DNA of 15,326 nucleotides from Planctomycetota bacterium. GTDB taxonomy: Bacteria > Planctomycetota > MHYJ01 > JACQXL01. The stretch covers positions 1 to 15,326 of the forward strand of contig JASEHY010000012.1 of NCBI GenBank assembly GCA_030018555.1, in the 5' to 3' direction. Below, piece by piece: positions 11,153-15,326 of the stretch. The notes beneath the pieces are model-generated. The model worked only from the letters and a program-made list of their open reading frames with translations. It did no database searches and was not told the DNA's origin. Numbering within the stretch: the first letter of the stretch is position 1; each line of letters begins with the position of its first letter. The translations under genes were made by a program, and so were the position numbers.

Positions 11153-14100
11153 AAACAGGACGAGTTTCTTTTAATTGTTTCTCAATAAGTTTAGAGAGGT
11201 TTTTGACCATTTCGGCTAAATGTCCCTGCTCACTTGCCAGTCGCTGAAGAAGACTACTTAAGACCGCCTTTTTATTATCATCCGTCTTTTCCAGAAGTTC
11301 CAGTTCCCTGCGAATAGATTCGGTTCTTGCCATCAGGTTCTCCTGCATCTTGTTTCCCATCTTGAGTTCCGCAATTAAGGGAAGCAGTTTTTCTTTCATC
11401 TTATCCATTTGTTCCTGCGATACCTGCAGTGGCTTGCGCCGGGTTTTCTCGTCTTCTAATGACTTGAGTAACTCTTTGAGTTTTTCCATAATATCACTTT
11501 GGATATTCTGAATATAGTCACCATCCTGTATTGAGGAAGCGGTTCTCAATAATTTCGCAACTAATTTCATATCATCAACCAGATTATTCAGCGTCCAGGA
11601 GAAGACCACAGATTCTTCCTGGTCTATCTGCTTTTTTATTTCTACGCACTCATCGGATACCTTTATCTGTTCAGAGGCGATTTTTCTTAAGAGTGCGATG
11701 TCCTCACGGGAGAAATTCTCCTGCCCGCCTGAGTCCGCCTTAGGCGGACCTCGCGGGTCTGCCTCTGGCACCGATTGCGGATTGAAGGTCTCTGAGGTCA
11801 GATTATTAATATCCCTTTGATGCTCAATGACCTGTTTAAGCATAGTATAAAGTTGCTCTACGGTCTTCTGCTTTTTCTCTTTCTTGAGTTCGTCCCTCTG
11901 GTCTGCCAGCATTTCGTAGAGTCGCTCAAGTTCTTCCAGTGCTTCTTGTTCATTATATTGCGCCTCTCTGGGATTGCCAGAGGACAAGTCGTTCTGTGCC
12001 TGAGCCATTTTGTTAGATACCCTTTGTAAAGAGTCTTGTATAATTCTATCATCCGCCTTCTCTTCTGTCTTATCAGTTTCTTCCTTTAAGTCCTTCTGCC
12101 TCTGTGCTAATTTTTCTAACTTCCTCTTTTCTTCTTTGGTCAATTGGCGCTCAAGATGTTTCTGGAGTAACTCTCTTGCCTGACGGAGTTTCTGGAGTGC
12201 GTCTTTTTGTTCCTGTGTGGTGGTTGAGGGGTCTTCTTGAGTTTGCTTGTCCCGTAGGGGCAGGTTTTTCACTGCTGATGACATCTTATCTGCAGACTCC
12301 TTGACTTTCTGACCTGACTCCTTCAGTAATGGCTTGTCTTCCAGAGGAATAGATTGGTTATCAGCAGTTGCTTTGAGTGATTCAGAGAGTTTCTGTGCCT
12401 GTTCTTTTAGTTTATTCTGTTCATGGGCTAATTTGTTCAGGATTTCAGTGGCGCCATTGATATTCTCCTGATTGGTTACACGATTAGTTATCTCGTTGAG
12501 TGCCTTCTGGTCAAGAAGAAGAGTATCAAGTTGCTCGGCAAGTTTAGAGACCTCTTCACTCGGGTCTATTATCTTTGAGGTCTCTTCAAGAATCTTGGCT
12601 TCGTCATTCTTTAATTCTTTAACCTTATCCAACATTCTGGATAATTCTTCTATTTTCTTGGCTATTTCCTGCGGAGTGATTCTTTCTTCAAGGAAATCAA
12701 GAAGCGACGACAAGATACTTTTGATGTTTTGAGCATCTTTTATTGCCTGACCTGTCAGTAGAGATGAGATATTAGAAATTAAAGAGATAAAGTTCTGGTC
12801 AAGTCCGCCAGAAGGCAGGTTCAACCTCTTAAGGGCTTCTAAGAGTTTGTCTGCATAATAGGGATGTGTTTCTCTGAGTTTATCAGCCACGCGGGGGATT
12901 TTCTTTTCAAGTTCCTCGCTTTCATTCTGGAGGTTTTTAGCATATTCCAGAATACGCTCTTTTTCTAATTGAGCCGAGAGATTATCCGCAGACGCCTGGC
13001 TTTTGAGCCGTTCAGAGATGTTCTCTGACTGCCTGAGTAATTCCCGAACCGAGTTAACCACCTCCTGATAATCTTCCCATTCTTCCAGAGACTCTATTGC
13101 CTGTTTGAGGTCTCCGGCGATTTCCTGTTGTTTGTCAGAGATACCTTTGGGTCGTTTCTGGTCAGGGTTATTCTTAAAATCCTGCTCGGCAGACGCCTCT
13201 TCCAGAAGGCGAGAAACCTCGGGAGATTTACGCTCACCAATGTCCCTGAGTGTATCAGTAACCTTCTTGAGTTTGTCAACGGTATTCGTAGAGAACAACT
13301 TATTGTTCTGAATAGTGCTGATAATGTCCTCAAGCCGTGAAGAAGCACTATTTGTATTCTGGGTAACTCGTCTTTGATTGGATACGGCAGGATATATATC
13401 TCTAACTTCTTCTGCGCTCTTTTGTATCTGTAAGGTCTTTCTGAGTTCGTCCTTTAGAGCAAGAAGAGAATCTTCCATCTTCTTCTCCATCTGTGCTTTA
13501 GCCATTATGATAATGGTGTAATCAGCAGAAGTTGTGAGTTGAGACGCTGGTAATTCACAATTATCCCGAGCGGAAAAATTCAACGTAAGATACTCGCCTT
13601 CATTAAGGTTATAGGCGCTGAGGAGAAGTTTATGAAATAACTCTACCGGTTCTCTTGCAGTGAGCCCTTCGTGCCTCAGAATAAACCCAGCGAACCTGTT
13701 GGAAATCCTTGCGATTTCGGGGGAAGGTAATAAGGTCGGCGAAATCACTTCTTTACCCCCCCCCTCGGTTGCCTTTGTCAGAGTAAGCCAGGCGTCAGAA
13801 ATACCGTAGTCATCACTGATAAGGGCTTTTAGAGGAATAGTTGCTTCAGGAGTAGAATGAAAAATCTCATTGGTCGGCTCAATAACCTTAATAATCGGAT
13901 GCTTATCAGGAATTGCTTTTATCTGGTATTGTAGTGGTTCTGTATTCTTTAGCCCATTATCTGATAGAAGGGTTATGGTATATTTACCGTCCTGTTGCAC
14001 TGTAAAAGAAGACGAGATAGTGGAAAAAACACTCAGGTTCGCTTCGCTCACTGCAAGAATGGACATAGATTGTCGGAGAGGGGGAAGTTCCCCGCTGGGG

Positions 14101-15134
14101 CGGGACTCCGCTGTCGCTTCGCAGGTTGCTTCTTTTAATCTGGTATTACAAGTAGCGCTGATAGTTACTTTTGTCCCCATCGGCGCCTTAATATTACCAC
14201 CCGATTCTGTTTTATCAGAAAGACCAGTATAACGAGGATACTCATAAGCGATAGAAATATTGGTCAAGCCGGGCGCATCCAGAACATTTATATCTTGCCA
14301 ATCGGTCTGGTCATCGCCACCTTTTACAATTATACTAAAAGGTGCAAGGACTTTAGTAAAATCATATCTGAATACGGTCTGTTGGTCCTGGGTTCTGGTC
14401 AATAACATTCGCTCCCAGGGGCTGATGAGTTCGCCCCCCGGAAGCAGTGTTCTGGTGCGCAGATACACCCCGCTCAGGCGAGGACCCTTTTTTACTGTAA
14501 CAATAACAGAAACATCCTGCCCTTTTGCGATAATATAATCAGGAATAACTTCTACAGATAGAAGTGTCCTTTTGGGCCAGGGAATCTGGCTACCTAAAAG
14601 ACGGCTGCCCCAGATGCCTATATCAGAAGGATAAAAGGTAAATGACAGGATAGAAAGAAAGAGCAAGACCAATGCCCCGAGCAATAATTTACGAGATGCT
14701 AAAGGGGAAAAGACCTGACTAAAATTATGTTGCCGGGTAATCGGTATAACCTCGCGACCTAATTCTGAAGATATGACACCGCCGTAGAGAGTGTCTCTTG
14801 CCAGTTGCCAGAGGTTTATCAAACGCTCTTTCAGTTCAGGGAATTGTCTCTCAATAAGAAATACCAGAGAATCATCCGATATTTTACTCAGCCGGATAAG
14901 AGGTAAAACGATTCGTCTGAATAGAGTCAGGCAGAATAAACAGACGCCACCGACGAGAAAAGACAATCGTAATAAAAGAGGTATGTCTCGGATGAGGTAA
15001 TCTATCCAGAAGGTCAGGGCTAAGTAAAGTAATAACAAGACAATTAGTCGGCTCAAGCCATCAATAATGAACCAGACCTTGGTTCTTCGCCGTAGCCCTC
15101 TTATTCTTTGATTGAGAGGAACAGAAATTTCCAT
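11145..15134 (-). CDS. large DUF4175-like membrane and coiled-coil protein
   Basis: 1329 residues. The N-terminus has two adjacent membrane spans (about 21-45 and 52-72), then the segment SDDSLVFLIERQFPELKERL (86-105) and a third span (about 148-166). This layout is typical of DUF4175-family proteins, often found in Planctomycetota. Residues about 190-560 are β-rich and presumably extracytoplasmic, with the YEYPRYTGL motif near 297-305. From about 565 to the end the chain is almost entirely charged Glu/Lys/Gln coiled coil, predicted to be long and rod-like. No enzyme motif is visible. The downstream 229-residue gene overlaps its stop codon. Repeat-like inserts occur at residues about 345-352 and 1123-1137, and a run of nine G on the coding strand encodes EGGG near 457-460. 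The ATG at 15134 is the only sensible start; no Shine-Dalgarno is visible. Family assignment is by layout and motif memory and is fairly, not fully, secure. Confidence 0.8.
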   Translation of the reverse strand: MEISVPLNQRIRGLRRRTKVWFIIDGLSRLIVLLLLYLALTFWIDYLIRDIPLLLRLSFLVGGVCLFCLTLFRRIVLPLIRLSKISDDSLVFLIERQFPELKERLINLWQLARDTLYGGVISSELGREVIPITRQHNFSQVFSPLASRKLLLGALVLLFLSILSFTFYPSDIGIWGSRLLGSQIPWPKRTLLSVEVIPDYIIAKGQDVSVIVTVKKGPRLSGVYLRTRTLLPGGELISPWERMLLTRTQDQQTVFRYDFTKVLAPFSIIVKGGDDQTDWQDINVLDAPGLTNISIAYEYPRYTGLSDKTESGGNIKAPMGTKVTISATCNTRLKEATCEATAESRPSGELPPLRQSMSILAVSEANLSVFSTISSSFTVQQDGKYTITLLSDNGLKNTEPLQYQIKAIPDKHPIIKVIEPTNEIFHSTPEATIPLKALISDDYGISDAWLTLTKATEGGGKEVISPTLLPSPEIARISNRFAGFILRHEGLTAREPVELFHKLLLSAYNLNEGEYLTLNFSARDNCELPASQLTTSADYTIIIMAKAQMEKKMEDSLLALKDELRKTLQIQKSAEEVRDIYPAVSNQRRVTQNTNSASSRLEDIISTIQNNKLFSTNTVDKLKKVTDTLRDIGERKSPEVSRLLEEASAEQDFKNNPDQKRPKGISDKQQEIAGDLKQAIESLEEWEDYQEVVNSVRELLRQSENISERLKSQASADNLSAQLEKERILEYAKNLQNESEELEKKIPRVADKLRETHPYYADKLLEALKRLNLPSGGLDQNFISLISNISSLLTGQAIKDAQNIKSILSSLLDFLEERITPQEIAKKIEELSRMLDKVKELKNDEAKILEETSKIIDPSEEVSKLAEQLDTLLLDQKALNEITNRVTNQENINGATEILNKLAHEQNKLKEQAQKLSESLKATADNQSIPLEDKPLLKESGQKVKESADKMSSAVKNLPLRDKQTQEDPSTTTQEQKDALQKLRQARELLQKHLERQLTKEEKRKLEKLAQRQKDLKEETDKTEEKADDRIIQDSLQRVSNKMAQAQNDLSSGNPREAQYNEQEALEELERLYEMLADQRDELKKEKKQKTVEQLYTMLKQVIEHQRDINNLTSETFNPQSVPEADPRGPPKADSGGQENFSREDIALLRKIASEQIKVSDECVEIKKQIDQEESVVFSWTLNNLVDDMKLVAKLLRTASSIQDGDYIQNIQSDIMEKLKELLKSLEDEKTRRKPLQVSQEQMDKMKEKLLPLIAELKMGNKMQENLMARTESIRRELELLEKTDDNKKAVLSSLLQRLASEQGHLAEMVKNLSKLIEKQLKETRPVYE
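11723..11758. repeat. nested palindrome in the DUF4175-like gene
   Basis: The centre GTCCGCCTTAGGCGGAC (11733-11749) has 8-bp arms around one T. The outer arms GCCCGC (11723-11728) and GCGGGT (11753-11758) pair with one wobble. On the coding strand it yields ADPRGPPKADSGGQ (about 1124-1137), a Pro/Gly-rich break in an otherwise continuous Glu/Lys coiled coil, which supports later insertion. Confidence 0.75.
13756..13764. repeat. nine-base homopolymer (C9 / G9 on coding strand)
   Basis: Nine consecutive C on the + strand inside the DUF4175-like gene, encoding EGGGKEV near residues 457-463. Runs of this length are prone to slippage during replication and also to sequencing or assembly error. 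The frame is intact at this length, so the coding state shown is the ON state if variation occurs. Confidence 0.8.
14081..14100. repeat. two overlapping palindromes in the DUF4175-like gene
   Basis: GGGGAA-G-TTCCCC (14081-14093) and CCCC-GCT-GGGG (14090-14100) share four bases, so they form alternative hairpins. They encode the RPSGELPP segment (about 345-352) in the β-rich domain. Possibly another repeat-derived insert; the case is weaker than for the others. Confidence 0.45.
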
Positions 15135-15159
15135 AATTATAATTCAGGTTGTCCAAAAA

Positions 15160-15313
15160 GGTAGCGGTGCGATTTACCAGTTCCGGGTTCTTGCCCTGAA
15201 GAACCCGTCAGGGTCTGAAGGGTCGCACACAGGATGTAGTGTCGGATACTTGCCCGTCCGGTCAGGCGGGAATCCGACCGCTACCCCGCCCCGATAGACA
15301 TCGGGGTTGGGGT
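15160..15313. repeat. compound intergenic palindromic element upstream of the DUF4175-like gene
   Basis: The outer arms GGTAGCGGTGCGATT (15160-15174) and AATCCGACCGCTACC (15271-15285) match at 13 of 15 positions. Inside are CGGGTTCTT (15184-15192) / AAGAACCCG (15199-15207) and GTCGGAT (15241-15247) / ATCCGAC (15272-15278), plus GTGCGA (15167-15172) / TCGCAC (15223-15228). A further hairpin CCCCGAT-AGAC-ATCGGGG follows at 15289-15306, within a longer ACCCC/GGGGT stem ending at 15313. It begins about 26 bp upstream of the DUF4175-like start codon. No open reading frame with recognisable content is present in this region. Confidence 0.75.
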
Positions 15314-15326
15314 ATATGTTAATTCC

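Noticed and set aside
15135..15146. Promoter with TATAAT at 15141-15136 on the - strand
   Set aside because: The hexamer ends only one base before the ATG and has no -35 partner; transcription would start inside the gene.

Overview
The window is bacterial chromosomal DNA of moderate-to-low GC. It holds eight protein genes and an unusual density of small palindromic and tandem repeats. The organism is probably an uncultured member of the Planctomycetota or a related phylum. That is an inference from three things: a DUF4175-type membrane/coiled-coil protein paired with a small protein ending in a WGNLPP...EF...Y tail, a large FHA-Ser/Thr kinase-membrane protein, and the lack of clear Shine-Dalgarno motifs in front of any start. 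No 16S rRNA or other decisive marker is present.

Layout. On the + strand: rlmN (183-1208), ruvX (1365-1784), an FHA/protein-kinase receptor gene (1907-4792), a purine nucleoside phosphorylase gene (4823-5770) that overlaps ileS (5751-8690), and an HI0933-type flavoprotein gene (8825-10186). On the - strand, converging on these, is a two-gene unit: a 1329-residue DUF4175-like protein (15134-11145) whose last 8 bp overlap the start of a 229-residue exported or anchored protein (11152-10463). The + strand genes are mainly housekeeping (ribosome modification, Holliday-junction or rRNA processing, purine salvage, tRNA charging). The kinase and the DUF4175 pair look like envelope-associated functions.

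The notable layer is the repeats. (1) Two ~150-bp MITE-like copies in opposite orientations (1204-1353 and 10289-10436) share terminal inverted repeats and a GTCATTGCGAGG inner stem. They differ in one hairpin whose two arms changed together. The first supplies the rlmN stop codon and ends about 11 bp before ruvX. (2) Palindromic elements lie inside open reading frames without breaking them, in punA, ileS, the flavoprotein gene and the DUF4175 gene. Two of them, in ileS and the flavoprotein gene, share the same CCGTTAGAAG/CTTCTAACGG ends. The ileS one folds on paper into a perfect three-way junction. (3) Heptamer tandem repeats of the form AGTKnnn occur inside ileS and, as a long hairpin, just after it. 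(4) A 53-bp palindrome at 10225-10277 is flanked by 7-bp direct repeats that look like a target-site duplication. (5) A CCCGAT...ATCGGG core recurs at five places in coding and non-coding DNA. No transposase, CRISPR array, tRNA or rRNA gene was seen, so these elements would have to be moved by functions encoded elsewhere.

Expression. The clearest promoter (TTGTCA-17 bp-TAAAAT before the kinase gene) puts the predicted transcription start only a few bases before the ATG. Together with the missing ribosome-binding sites, this suggests leaderless or near-leaderless mRNAs for some genes.
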